A stretch of 43,760 bases of DNA from Desulforapulum autotrophicum. Lineage in GTDB: Bacteria > Desulfobacterota > Desulfobacteria > Desulfobacterales > Desulfolunaceae. The position numbers were made by a program, and so were the translations under genes. Below the pieces are notes generated by a model. It saw only the letters and a list, made by a program, of their open reading frames with translations. It had not been told where the DNA came from and searched no databases. Positions 16,025 through 24,255 of the stretch are shown here, one piece after another (the stretch's first letter is position 1; each line of letters opens with the position of its first letter). The stretch is from contig DYJE01000039.1 in NCBI GenBank assembly GCA_020723285.1, positions 1 through 43,760 on the forward strand, given 5' to 3'.

Positions 16025-16749
16025 TGGTGTTCCTCGTCGGACCAGGCATAGCCTTTTCCCCAGACGGTTTTGATGTACCGTGGCCGGGCCGGATCGTCTT
16101 CCGTTTTTTTTCTGATCCGGCTGATGTGGACATCGATGGATCGGTCAAAGGCATCGAATTCCCGGCCCCGGGCGGTGTTGAGAAGGTGGTCTCTTGAAAA
16201 CGGCCGTCCCGGATGACGGACCAGTTCGCTCAGGATGTCCCATTCCACAGCGGACAGGCCCAGGTCCTTTCCAGCCTTGAAACCCTTTCCCCGGCCCATG
16301 TCAAACACAAAGGGGCCCAGATATAAAAGATCGGAATCGGCTGTGTCACGCGGGGATGATGACGGAGCACCGCGCCGGAGCACGGCTTTGATCCGGGCCA
16401 GAAGCTCCCTGGGGTTGAAGGGTTTGTGCATGTAATCATCGGCACCCATTTCAAGGCCGACGATCCGGTCCGTTTCATCGATCCTGGCGGTCAGCATGAT
16501 CACGGGAAGATCGGAGAGGGTCCTAAGCTGCCGAAGGGTTTCAAACCCGTCCATGTCCGGCAGCATGATGTCGAGAACCACAAGGTCGAAGGGAACGTCC
16601 GTGTTGTCCCGGATCATGGCCACGCCGTCCGATCCGGTGTAGGCGGATTCAACGGTATACGGATGACTGTTCAGGTACTCCGTGAGCACAGCCTGAAGTT
16701 TTTTGTCGTCATCGATGACCAGTATTTTCCGTTTGAACGGCTCCGTCAT
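16021..16749 (-). CDS. OmpR/CpxR-like DNA-binding response regulator
   Basis: The 242-residue protein has a receiver (1-125) with phospho-acceptor Asp60 (LVVLDIMLPDMDG), LTAR threonine and HKPF lysine, a Ser-rich linker, and an OmpR-type winged helix (about 150-238) with LSAVEWDILSELVRHPGRPF and IDVHISRIRKK, ending YIKTVWGKGYAW. It binds DNA as a phosphorylated dimer. The sensor kinase that normally sits next to such a gene is absent, so it is an orphan. It lies 23 bp after the FecR gene and overlaps the SrkA-like gene by 4 bp. The CpxR-SrkA pairing of enterobacteria makes an envelope-stress role plausible, as an inference. Confidence 0.95.
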   Translation of the reverse strand: MTEPFKRKILVIDDDKKLQAVLTEYLNSHPYTVESAYTGSDGVAMIRDNTDVPFDLVVLDIMLPDMDGFETLRQLRTLSDLPVIMLTARIDETDRIVGLEMGADDYMHKPFNPRELLARIKAVLRRGAPSSSPRDTADSDLLYLGPFVFDMGRGKGFKAGKDLGLSAVEWDILSELVRHPGRPFSRDHLLNTARGREFDAFDRSIDVHISRIRKKTEDDPARPRYIKTVWGKGYAWSDEEHH

Positions 16750-16772
16750 GGTTATGCGCCGCCTGTGGCTTT

Positions 16773-17537
16773 TTAATGACCGGTGGCTCTGAAGTCTTTG
16801 ACGTAATCTCCGCCAAATGTTTCAAGCTCGTCGAAGGCTTCCTGGTCTTTTTTGTCCATGGGGTGCTGGTCCACACGTCCGCCGTTGATGCAGATGGTGT
16901 TCCGGGCGTTCAGAAGGAAGGACTTTTTATATTCCACGAAATCCGATTTTTCTTTGTCGATGAACGCCTCAGCTTCACGTTTCATGTCTTTGACGCCCTC
17001 TTCCATTTCGGCTTTGAAATCATCAAGTTCTTCTTTTTCTTTTTTTCTGTGGATTTCAAACTCTCCCTTGGTGGCTTCCACATTCACGAGGCCCTCCTGA
17101 AGGGCCAGGGTTTCGCCGTTTCCGTCTTTTTTCACCACAAAGGACGTGGCCCTGACGCCGAACACCGCCGAATCGGTCTGAACCATGCGCATCGGCCCGG
17201 CGGATTTGGCGAAACTAAACAGGATGGTGCCTCTGAGATGAGCGAAAAGGGTGGGTTTTTCGATACCGAGGCGGCTGTTCTCCCCAATGACGGTCACGGA
17301 ACCGTTGGTGAACTTCACCACGGCTTTCCCGCCGGAACGGGTATTGATTTCTTCGTCGGTAATGGCGATATAGTCCGAAACTTCTGGCTTTCTCACTTTG
17401 CCTTTGTTGTTTATGATGGTGACGTTTCCTTTGCACTTCACGATTTTGCCCTGAAAATCTCCGGCAGCCGCGAAGGCCGGTATCAAAGCCAGGACGAGAC
17501 CTGCCAGAATGTAACGTCGTGTTTTCATCGTTTGCAT
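16773..17537 (-). CDS. Secreted FecR-domain protein
   Basis: The 254-residue product has a signal peptide (YILAGLVLALIPAFAAAG) and a FecR domain at about 30-145: DEEINTRSGGKAVVKFTNGS, IGENSRLGI, and the late block TDSAVFGVRATSFVV. An acidic and lysine-rich helical tail (about 150-220, EKEELDDFKAEMEEGVKDMK) follows. FecR domains occur in periplasmic sensors and structural proteins; no ECF sigma factor is nearby, so this is not a classic FecIR pair. The start may be ATG 17537, which overlaps the FHA stop as TGATG, or ATG 17528, better spaced from AAGGGG. Its place between FHA and regulator genes suggests an envelope component whose state is read by the phosphorylation system. Confidence 0.85.
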   Translation of the reverse strand: MQTMKTRRYILAGLVLALIPAFAAAGDFQGKIVKCKGNVTIINNKGKVRKPEVSDYIAITDEEINTRSGGKAVVKFTNGSVTVIGENSRLGIEKPTLFAHLRGTILFSFAKSAGPMRMVQTDSAVFGVRATSFVVKKDGNGETLALQEGLVNVEATKGEFEIHRKKEKEELDDFKAEMEEGVKDMKREAEAFIDKEKSDFVEYKKSFLLNARNTICINGGRVDQHPMDKKDQEAFDELETFGGDYVKDFRATGH

Positions 17538-18259
17538 CACCCCTTCAGTATGAATTTCGCCTTGAGGGAACCGATGGAGATGGTGTCGAACTCCTCCAGC
17601 TTCACCGATTCTTTGACCGTGCTGTCGTTGACCTTGGGTTTGGACATGCCGCCCACGTAACTGAGCTGGTAACCTGTGGGCATCATGCTGATGGTGGCGG
17701 CCACTTTTCCCATGGTGAGCCCGCCCACCACGATGTCGTTGGACGGGTCCTTGCCGATTTTCACCAGCTTCTTGGTCAGGGGAAACTCCCCTTCGGCCCC
17801 GCTCAGGTAGGACAGAATCCCCACTTTGTCCACGGTGATCTTGGCCCTCAGCTCGTCGGCGGTTTTGGCAAGCATTTCACGGTGCTCTTCAGTGTCAAGC
17901 ACCATGGTTTTCTCCATCCAGCCTTCTTCTTCCTGCTTTTCCTCGATATCGGGCCGGGCTTCGCCTTTGACGTAGCCGAATATCAGCCGGTGCTTACCGA
18001 TGGAAATCACGTCACCGTGCCTGAGCTGATGGGTGGTGATCATCTTGTCGTTCACGAACGTGCCGTTGGTGCTGTTGAGATCGACGATCATGAATCCGCC
18101 GTTGTCGGCGCTTTCCACCTTGGCGTGACGGCCGGAAACCGACACGTTCTCGATGACGATGTCGTTGGAGTCCCTGCGCCCGATTTTAATGCTTTTCCCC
18201 TTTTCCACACGGTACTTGCTGATGATCTTGTCTTTGAACTGAAGCTGAAGAATCGGCAT
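17537..18259 (-). CDS. Double FHA-domain protein
   Basis: The 240-residue soluble protein has a canonical N-terminal FHA domain (about 20-95) with IGRR at 26-29, SGRH at 42-45 and NSTNGTFVN at 62-70, the residues that hold phosphothreonine. A second FHA-like fold (about 150-240) has IGKDPSNDIVV but lacks the SxRH and NGT motifs, so it probably does not bind phosphate in the same way. The linker is acidic and contains TMVLDTEE, a likely site for phosphorylation by the cluster kinase. FHA proteins collect phosphorylated partners. It lies directly after the PP2C gene and overlaps the FecR gene by one base. Confidence 0.93.
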   Translation of the reverse strand: MPILQLQFKDKIISKYRVEKGKSIKIGRRDSNDIVIENVSVSGRHAKVESADNGGFMIVDLNSTNGTFVNDKMITTHQLRHGDVISIGKHRLIFGYVKGEARPDIEEKQEEEGWMEKTMVLDTEEHREMLAKTADELRAKITVDKVGILSYLSGAEGEFPLTKKLVKIGKDPSNDIVVGGLTMGKVAATISMMPTGYQLSYVGGMSKPKVNDSTVKESVKLEEFDTISIGSLKAKFILKG

Positions 18260-18302
18260 GATGCTGTCCTCTCTTGATGTATGTTAAGCCCTGATTCCCT
18301 TA

Positions 18303-19115
18303 TCAGGACCATCCCAGTTTTTTGAACAGGGTTGATAAAAAACCGGAATCGCGCCGGACATTCTTGACCCGGATCACGATCACGGTGATGTTGTCGTCGC
18401 CGCCCCGCTCCTTGGCCATGTCCACCAGGCGTGCACAGGCCTTGTCGGGTTTTTCGTCCTTGACCACGGCAAGAATCTCCGGGGGGGAGAGCTTGTCGCT
18501 CAGGCCGTCGGAGCAGATCACGAAGGTGTTGCCCTTGAAACACTGGTTTTCGCAGATGTCCGCGTCCACAGTGTCAAGAACACCCATGCCCCGTGTGAGC
18601 ATATGCCGGAATTTTTCGTCGATTTTCACGGCGTCTCCGTTGCCCATGGCCGCTTGTTCGGCAATGACCGTGTGGGGCACGGACAGCATTTCGATGGATT
18701 CGCCCTGAATCAGATATATGGGGCTGTCCCCCACATTGGCGGCCACGAAGGAATCACCGGTGAACCACACGGCGGACACGGTGGACCCCATGCCCCGGCA
18801 TGACTCCTTGCTCTGGGAGATGCTGTACACGCTGCTGTTGGCCAGACGGATCGACGCGAGAAGCCGGTTTGCCTCCTGCGTGAGGTCCAGATCCTCGTCT
18901 TCCAGCTCCTCCACCTCGGAACCATCCGCAAACCGCTCCATGTAGCTTTTCATGGTTTCAACCACCACACGGCTGGCCACTTCCCCGGCCTGGTGACCTC
19001 CCATGCCGTCGGCCACGATATACAGCCCCATGCGGTCATCCACGAGGAGGCTGTCCTCGTTGCCCGTGCGCTTGCAACCCACATCCGTTATCCCGGCGGA
19101 TTCAACCACAACCAT
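18303..19115 (-). CDS. PP2C-family Ser/Thr protein phosphatase
   Basis: The 270-residue protein has all PP2C metal motifs: NEDS (Asp21), VADGMGGHQAGE (Asp36, Gly37), MGSTVSAVW, NVGDSPIYL, CSDGLSDKL and GGDDNITVIV. It would remove phosphate from Ser/Thr residues using two metal ions in the cytoplasm, and reverse the action of the CHASE2 kinase encoded directly upstream. There is no membrane segment. The gap of 109 bp to the kinase gene may hold an additional promoter. The next gene, the FHA reader, begins after 43 bp. Kinase, phosphatase and reader side by side is the standard layout of bacterial Ser/Thr signalling modules. Confidence 0.95.
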   Translation of the reverse strand: MVVVESAGITDVGCKRTGNEDSLLVDDRMGLYIVADGMGGHQAGEVASRVVVETMKSYMERFADGSEVEELEDEDLDLTQEANRLLASIRLANSSVYSISQSKESCRGMGSTVSAVWFTGDSFVAANVGDSPIYLIQGESIEMLSVPHTVIAEQAAMGNGDAVKIDEKFRHMLTRGMGVLDTVDADICENQCFKGNTFVICSDGLSDKLSPPEILAVVKDEKPDKACARLVDMAKERGGDDNITVIVIRVKNVRRDSGFLSTLFKKLGWS

Positions 19116-19224
19116 AGCACGTCCCGAACTCCGATAAGTTATTTTTGTATTGCGGCATTTTGACTTATTTTCATCAAAAAAACAACCATAGATGACGCTT
19201 TATTCACAGCATCCTCAGATTGTC

Positions 19225-21774
19225 CTATGACTGAACCGTCTGTTTTTTGGCCATGACCTCGTCGATTTTTTTGCCCAGCTCCCGGAGGTGGACCGCCAGG
19301 TCCAGCGCCCGCTGGTAGCGTTTGTCCCTGTCCTTTTCAAGGGCCTTGTCCAGAATCAGGACCAGGGGCTTGATGATCCGGGGATTGACCGTCCTTGGAT
19401 CGGGATGGGGCTCGTTCAGAATGTTGTGCATCAGGGCTGCCGGGTTTTCACCCTGGAAGGGGAGCCGCCCGGTCAATAGCCGGTACATCATGGTTCCCAG
19501 GCTGAAGATATCCGAACGCCCGTCCACTTTCTTGCCTGAAAACTGTTCCGGGGACATGTAGTGGGGCGTTCCCTTGATGACGCCGGTCATGGTCTGGGAT
19601 GTGGCTGAAATCCGTGCGATTCCGAAGTCGGTGATCTTGATGATCCCGCTGGTAAGAAGCATGATGTTTGCCGGTTTGATGTCCCTGTGCACGATGCCTT
19701 TCTGGTGCGCGTAGTCCAGACCGTCGGCAATGTCCGCCACGTAGTCGATGACTTTCCTCATGGGCAGAAGGTTGTCCGGTTTGGTGAACTGGTCCAGGTC
19801 CTGGCCTTCCAGGTATTCCATGGCGATGTAGGCCATGTCCTTTTCCGTGCCCGCGTCGTAGATGGTGACGATGTTGGGGTGAGACAGGGTCCCGGCGCTC
19901 TGAGCTTCCCGGAAAAAGGTGTCGGACATTTTTTTGGCTTCTTCCGGTTCGAAATCGTCGGAAAACCGGACGGTCTTGATGGCGGTGGTCCGGTTGATCC
20001 GGGGGTCCTGGCCCAGGTACACCACGCCCATGGCCCCCTTGCCCAGCTGCCTGATGATTTCATACCGGCCCAGGGTGGGGCGTGTGCCCGTGCCGGTGGC
20101 GTCCATGGGGTCCACCGACGAGCCGCCGCCCAGAAATCCGTCCCCGAAGACCATGGTTTCCGAAGCCACCAGGAGCTTCTTTTTTCGGGCTGTGATGTCC
20201 TTGTAGTTTTCATCGTATTCCGCCATGTACTCGTACACCGACGCGGCCTTGTTCAGCTGGCGTTTCCGTTCGTAATCCTGGGCCAGATTGTAAAGGACGC
20301 CCATCATCTGGTTGTCCAGGGGAACTCTCCGGAATTTGTCGAAGGCCATGTCCAGCATGCCCTGCTCCTGGAAAGACACCCCCAGCATGCGGTTGGTTTC
20401 CGCGGATTCCCCTTCCACTTTTTCCTTGCCCGCTTCGGTGATGAAGAAGCGGATGCTGATGACACCCGTATAGCCCGAAATCAGAAGAAGTATGGGGTAT
20501 GTGATCCGTATCCAGACGCCCTGGGACGTGAACAGAACGGTGGCACCCACGATCATCAGGGCGAGAACGCCAAAAAAGGTGAGGCTTGCGGGCAGGGCTT
20601 TGATTCTGGGAAAGACGAAGGTGATCAGCGCCCCGAGCATAAGGATCAGCGCCACTTCCATGACCGCGCCCCACACCGGCTCCCGGATGAATCGGCCGGT
20701 GAGGATCGACCAGATGGTGTTGGCGGAAAAATCAGCCAGGCTCATGCCGATGGACGTGGGTGTGATCAGCGGATTCATGATGCCCGAGGCCGAAGGGCTG
20801 ATCAGCACGATCTTGTTTTTGAACAGTGAGGGCGACACCTTGCGGTTGATCACGTCAAAAAAGGAATACCGTTTGAAAGAGCCTTCGTCGCCTTTGAAGC
20901 TGATGAGGTATTCGGAGTTGTGGGTCAGGGGCAGCACTTTTCCGCCCAGGGTCAGATTCGAGCCCAGATCGGCTTTCACCTGGGACACCGGCACGTTGAG
21001 GTACGCCGCCGCCAGCCTGAGCGGATAAGACGGGACGTACAGGCCCTGATATTCATAAAGCAGCCGCCCTTTCCGAACCGTTCCGTCAGGGTCCGCCCCG
21101 TAGTTGATGTGGCCGATGCCCAGAGCCGCATCAAGCAGGCCGGCGATGGGAATGGACACTTCGGCGGACCGGGGATACTCCGCTTCCGGCGGAATGGTCA
21201 CGAATTGAAGGCTCTGACGGGCCAGGGGGCTGTTTTCATCGGCCTCCTGGTTTTCCGGGATCACCTCCGAATCCTTGAAAAACACCGGAAGCATCACGTT
21301 TCCCGAGCGTTTCATGGCTTCGGCAAGGGTCTTGTCGTTGTCCAGGCGGAGTTCCGACTCCCGCATCCGGCTGAGAAAACCCTGCCCGGCCTGTCCGGTG
21401 ACGGCGGCAAGGGTTTCCGAGAACAGCTGCTCCAGATTCCTGATTTCAGCAAGTCCGCTGTTCTGTTCCGCCTCGCTGAGAATCAGGTTGAGGCCGATAA
21501 CCTTGGGTGTGCCTTCGTTGATGGTGTCGATGCCTTTCGCCACCAGAGATCTGGGCCAGGGCCAGCGTCCGAGTTTTTCAATGGAGTCGTTGTCGATGTC
21601 CACGATCACGATGTCGCTGTCCGCGGCCTCATCGCCCCGGAGTTTCATGCGGATATCGTAGTATTTCAACTCCAGGACGTCCAGAAACTCAAGACCGGAA
21701 AACCAGAGAATCAGGAAAAGAAACGTCAGACCAAGGCCTGAAACAAGAGCTGGATGCTTTTTGATAAATCCCAT
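19225..21774 (-). CDS. CHASE2-sensor transmembrane Ser/Thr protein kinase
   Basis: The 849-residue protein has an N-terminal membrane segment (about 10-30), an extracytoplasmic CHASE2 domain (about 35-340; ELKYYDIRMKLRG, VIVDIDNDSIEKLGRWPWPR), three further membrane helices (about 350-430), a short TPR-like region (about 450-540), and a C-terminal Ser/Thr kinase (about 565-830). Kinase motifs are complete: LGKGAMGVVY, Lys600 in AIKTV, HRDIKPAN with Asp698, DFG with Asp716, GTPHYMSPEQ and DIFSLG. The usual CHASE2 kinase order has the kinase at the C-terminus as here. It senses an unknown envelope signal and phosphorylates Ser/Thr targets, probably including the FHA protein. It is the first gene of the seven-gene run. 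Confidence 0.95.
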   Translation of the reverse strand: MGFIKKHPALVSGLGLTFLFLILWFSGLEFLDVLELKYYDIRMKLRGDEAADSDIVIVDIDNDSIEKLGRWPWPRSLVAKGIDTINEGTPKVIGLNLILSEAEQNSGLAEIRNLEQLFSETLAAVTGQAGQGFLSRMRESELRLDNDKTLAEAMKRSGNVMLPVFFKDSEVIPENQEADENSPLARQSLQFVTIPPEAEYPRSAEVSIPIAGLLDAALGIGHINYGADPDGTVRKGRLLYEYQGLYVPSYPLRLAAAYLNVPVSQVKADLGSNLTLGGKVLPLTHNSEYLISFKGDEGSFKRYSFFDVINRKVSPSLFKNKIVLISPSASGIMNPLITPTSIGMSLADFSANTIWSILTGRFIREPVWGAVMEVALILMLGALITFVFPRIKALPASLTFFGVLALMIVGATVLFTSQGVWIRITYPILLLISGYTGVISIRFFITEAGKEKVEGESAETNRMLGVSFQEQGMLDMAFDKFRRVPLDNQMMGVLYNLAQDYERKRQLNKAASVYEYMAEYDENYKDITARKKKLLVASETMVFGDGFLGGGSSVDPMDATGTGTRPTLGRYEIIRQLGKGAMGVVYLGQDPRINRTTAIKTVRFSDDFEPEEAKKMSDTFFREAQSAGTLSHPNIVTIYDAGTEKDMAYIAMEYLEGQDLDQFTKPDNLLPMRKVIDYVADIADGLDYAHQKGIVHRDIKPANIMLLTSGIIKITDFGIARISATSQTMTGVIKGTPHYMSPEQFSGKKVDGRSDIFSLGTMMYRLLTGRLPFQGENPAALMHNILNEPHPDPRTVNPRIIKPLVLILDKALEKDRDKRYQRALDLAVHLRELGKKIDEVMAKKQTVQS

Positions 21775-22217
21775 GCGAAAGGTTATCCCTTGTCTATGTT
21801 TAAAACGGCGCTGTGAGAAATGACACGAAAGAAGGAATCAGATTCCACGCTAAATGCCTGATTCTTCTAAAATCTACAGCAAAGGCCCTGGGATGTCAAA
21901 GCGTTATCGTCAAGGCCTTCTTTTTTATGCGGCCAAGGGATAAAACGGCACGGGAAACAGAAGACCTCCCCCTGTTTCTGAAAATCCGCCAGGTCAGGAA
22001 AAAATTATCCATCCCCTGATAATTTGGGTTTTTCCGACACAGGCCTTTGTGTTAATATGGACTATCGTTCGGTGTTATCCTTTCCGACATTCAGCAATCA
22101 TACAAAAAAAGTAACATATTGGATCCGCGTTAAGCCGTCAGGCCTTAAAAAAGCGATCCGGCCGATACATCAAAACCATCTTCATTTCGTCATGTCAGCG
22201 ATTTTTTGGAGGATCAT
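21775..22217. other. Divergent intergenic region of 443 bp
   Basis: No convincing gene is visible. The region separates the CHASE2 kinase operon (leftward) from the receiver-CheA operon (rightward) and must hold both promoters. GAATCAG (21835-21841) pairs with CTGATTC (21858-21864). AAGGCC (21882) pairs with GGCCTT (21914), followed by CTTTTTT, and resembles a weak terminator in the + direction although no + gene lies upstream. The right end carries TTTTTTGGAGGATCAT, the ribosome site of the first receiver gene. Confidence 0.4.
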
Positions 22218-22625
22218 ATGGAAATGCCCTTGAGGGTGTTGATTGTGGAAGACGACTTTACTTGCCGCATCCTTCTTCAGGAAGTGATGAACCGTTACGG
22301 CGTATGCCATATCGCCACCAATGGCTTCGAAGCGCTGGTGGCCTTTCAGGAGGCCATTCAAAGCGGGGCCCCTTACGACCTCGTGTTTCTGGACATCATG
22401 ATGCCGGAAATGGATGGCCAGGAAACCCTCAAACGGATCAGGGCCATCGAAACGGATGAAGGCATCATGGTGGGCAAAGGCGTCCGGATCATCATGGCCA
22501 CATCCCACGCCGACTCGAAAAACATTCTGGAATCCTTCAATGAGCTGTGCGACGCCTATCTGATCAAACCCATTCAGGTCCATAAACTCATCAGCGAACT
22601 GAAAAAACTGGAATTGATTCCATGA
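22218..22625 (+). CDS. Single-domain response regulator
   Basis: The 135-residue receiver has the acidic pair Glu11/Asp12-Asp13, phospho-acceptor Asp59 (LVFLDIMMPEMDG), ATSH in the threonine position and IKPI for the lysine. No output domain is present. The ATG at 22218 follows GGAGG by five bases; a TTG four codons upstream would include the ribosome site. It is the first of four overlapping genes; its stop overlaps the next start as ATGA. CheY-like proteins of this kind take phosphate from CheA or a hybrid kinase; both are encoded in the same operon. Confidence 0.95.
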   Translation: MEMPLRVLIVEDDFTCRILLQEVMNRYGVCHIATNGFEALVAFQEAIQSGAPYDLVFLDIMMPEMDGQETLKRIRAIETDEGIMVGKGVRIIMATSHADSKNILESFNELCDAYLIKPIQVHKLISELKKLELIP

Positions 22626-23827
22626 CACGGACACATCGGATACTCATCGCCGACGACGACCTCACCAGCCGTATCGCACTGGGCGGAATCCTGAAAAAGT
22701 GGGGATACTCCGTGGACATTTTCGACAACGGCGACGATGCCTGCAACCGGCTGATGGGCAGTGACGACTATCAGGTGGCCGTTCTGGACTGGATGATGGA
22801 GGGCATGGACGGCATCGAAATCTGCCGGCGCCTGTCCCGGAGCCTTCGGAAAGAATCCTGCTACCTGATTCTCCTCACAGCCCGTCAGGATCTCAGGGAC
22901 CTGATCCAGGGCCTTGAAGCCGGAGCCAACGATTATGTGGTGAAGCCTTTCGAACCCGAGGAACTTCATGCCCGGATCCGGGTGGGCATCCGGGTGTCCA
23001 GGCTTCAGCGCGATCTCAAAAAATACTCGGAAGATATGGAAAGTCTGGCGGAACAAAGGGCTCAGCAGCTGGTTCACGCGGACCGGCTTTCCACCATCGG
23101 AACGCTTACGTCCGGTGTGGCCCACGAAGTCAACAACCCCTTGAGTTTCATATCCGGCAACCTGCGGTTCATGAAAGACTGCTGGCCCACCATCAGCCGC
23201 GTGCTCTCCGAAAGCCGCCAGAACGGCAGGGAAGATACGGAACTGATCGACACGATTCTCACGGAGATCCCCAAAACACTTCAGGGCATAAGGACGGGCG
23301 TCGACCGCATCAGTCACATCGTGGACGGATTGAAGTTCTACGCCCGGAAAGGCCGTGCCGAAAAGGCAGCCATGGATGTCAACCAGGCCATCGACCAATC
23401 TCTCGAACTCTGTCACAACCGCCTGAAATACGGCATTCACGTGGATTTCGCCCGAACCGGGCAAACCCTGGTTCTGGGTGACACCCAACAGCTCCAGCAG
23501 GTGTTCGTGAATCTTATCGTCAATGCGGCGGACGCCCTGGAAGGCCGGGCCGACAGCCGGCTGGAGATCACGGTAAACGAAGAGGAAAACATCGTGAAAA
23601 TCACGTTCCGTGACAATGGGCCCGGCTTTCCGGCAGGCAGTGAAAGCCAGATTTTCACCCCTTTTTTCACCACGAAGGACGTTGGGAAGGGGACTGGACT
23701 TGGGCTTTCCATCTGCCAGGGGATCATCGAAAACCACGGCGGAAACATCACGGCGAAACACAACGAAAAAGGCGGGGCCTCTCTGATCATCACCCTTCCC
23801 CGGCTCAGCGAAAGGAGCACAACATGA
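22622..23827 (+). CDS. Receiver-histidine kinase hybrid
   Basis: The 401-residue soluble protein has a receiver (1-125) with Asp56 (VAVLDWMMEGMDG) and VKPF lysine, a coiled coil, a HisKA domain with His168 in GVAHEVNNPLSFI, and HATPase_c with N box VNLIVNAADAL, DNGPGF, a short FFTTK lid and GKGTGLGLS. It lacks a membrane domain, so its input is phosphate on the receiver or binding by a partner. It overlaps both neighbours by 4 bp. Unlike the kinase at 8126-9304, the residue after the active His is Glu, as expected for full phosphotransfer activity. It may act on the receivers on either side of it. Confidence 0.95.
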   Translation: MTRTHRILIADDDLTSRIALGGILKKWGYSVDIFDNGDDACNRLMGSDDYQVAVLDWMMEGMDGIEICRRLSRSLRKESCYLILLTARQDLRDLIQGLEAGANDYVVKPFEPEELHARIRVGIRVSRLQRDLKKYSEDMESLAEQRAQQLVHADRLSTIGTLTSGVAHEVNNPLSFISGNLRFMKDCWPTISRVLSESRQNGREDTELIDTILTEIPKTLQGIRTGVDRISHIVDGLKFYARKGRAEKAAMDVNQAIDQSLELCHNRLKYGIHVDFARTGQTLVLGDTQQLQQVFVNLIVNAADALEGRADSRLEITVNEEENIVKITFRDNGPGFPAGSESQIFTPFFTTKDVGKGTGLGLSICQGIIENHGGNITAKHNEKGGASLIITLPRLSERSTT

Positions 23828-24255
23828 AAGCCTGTATACTGATCGTCGATGACGAAGCGGAAATCAGGGACATGCTGTCCCGGCATTTCAAATTCCAGGG
23901 CTACGATGTGGAAACCGCGGGAACGGTGGACGATGCCCTGGTCATCCTGAACCGGAAGATGGTTCAGGTGGTGATCAGTGACATCATGATGCCCGGCAAA
24001 ACAGGAATCGAGCTGCTGAAGGCGATTCACGACAGCTTTCCCATGATCCGGGTGATCATGATCACAGGGTATGTGACCCTGGAAAACGCGCTGACCTGTA
24101 TGCGCAAAGGGGCGGATACCTGCATCTTCAAGCCGCTTGGGGATCTGGAAGAGCTGGATGAAGCGGTGGTGAGGGTCTACCAGTGGCATATGCGATGGCA
24201 GGACAAGCTGCACTCCCTCCAGAAAATGAAAACGGGCGGGGGGGACAAGGCATGA
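23824..24255 (+). CDS. Single-domain response regulator
   Basis: The 143-residue receiver has Asp9/Asp10, phospho-acceptor Asp53 (VVISDIMMPGKTG), MITGY for the threonine and FKPL for the lysine, followed by a Trp-containing helical tail (about 115-143) with no recognised output domain. The alpha4-beta5-alpha5 face resembles NtrC-type receivers, yet the AAA+ part is absent. Its start overlaps the kinase gene and its stop overlaps cheA, each by 4 bp. Confidence 0.94.
   Translation: MKACILIVDDEAEIRDMLSRHFKFQGYDVETAGTVDDALVILNRKMVQVVISDIMMPGKTGIELLKAIHDSFPMIRVIMITGYVTLENALTCMRKGADTCIFKPLGDLEELDEAVVRVYQWHMRWQDKLHSLQKMKTGGGDKA

Noticed and set aside
16773-17537. FecR as part of an iron-citrate FecI/FecR/FecA system
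   Set aside because: No ECF sigma factor or TonB receptor is nearby, and the protein has a signal peptide instead of the FecR membrane layout.
14028-21774. Type VI secretion locus suggested by kinase, phosphatase and FHA genes
   Set aside because: No Tss sheath, baseplate or membrane-complex gene is found in the window.
21813-22019. Short open frame in the 443-bp divergent region
   Set aside because: No ribosome site and no recognisable sequence; the region is better explained as promoters.
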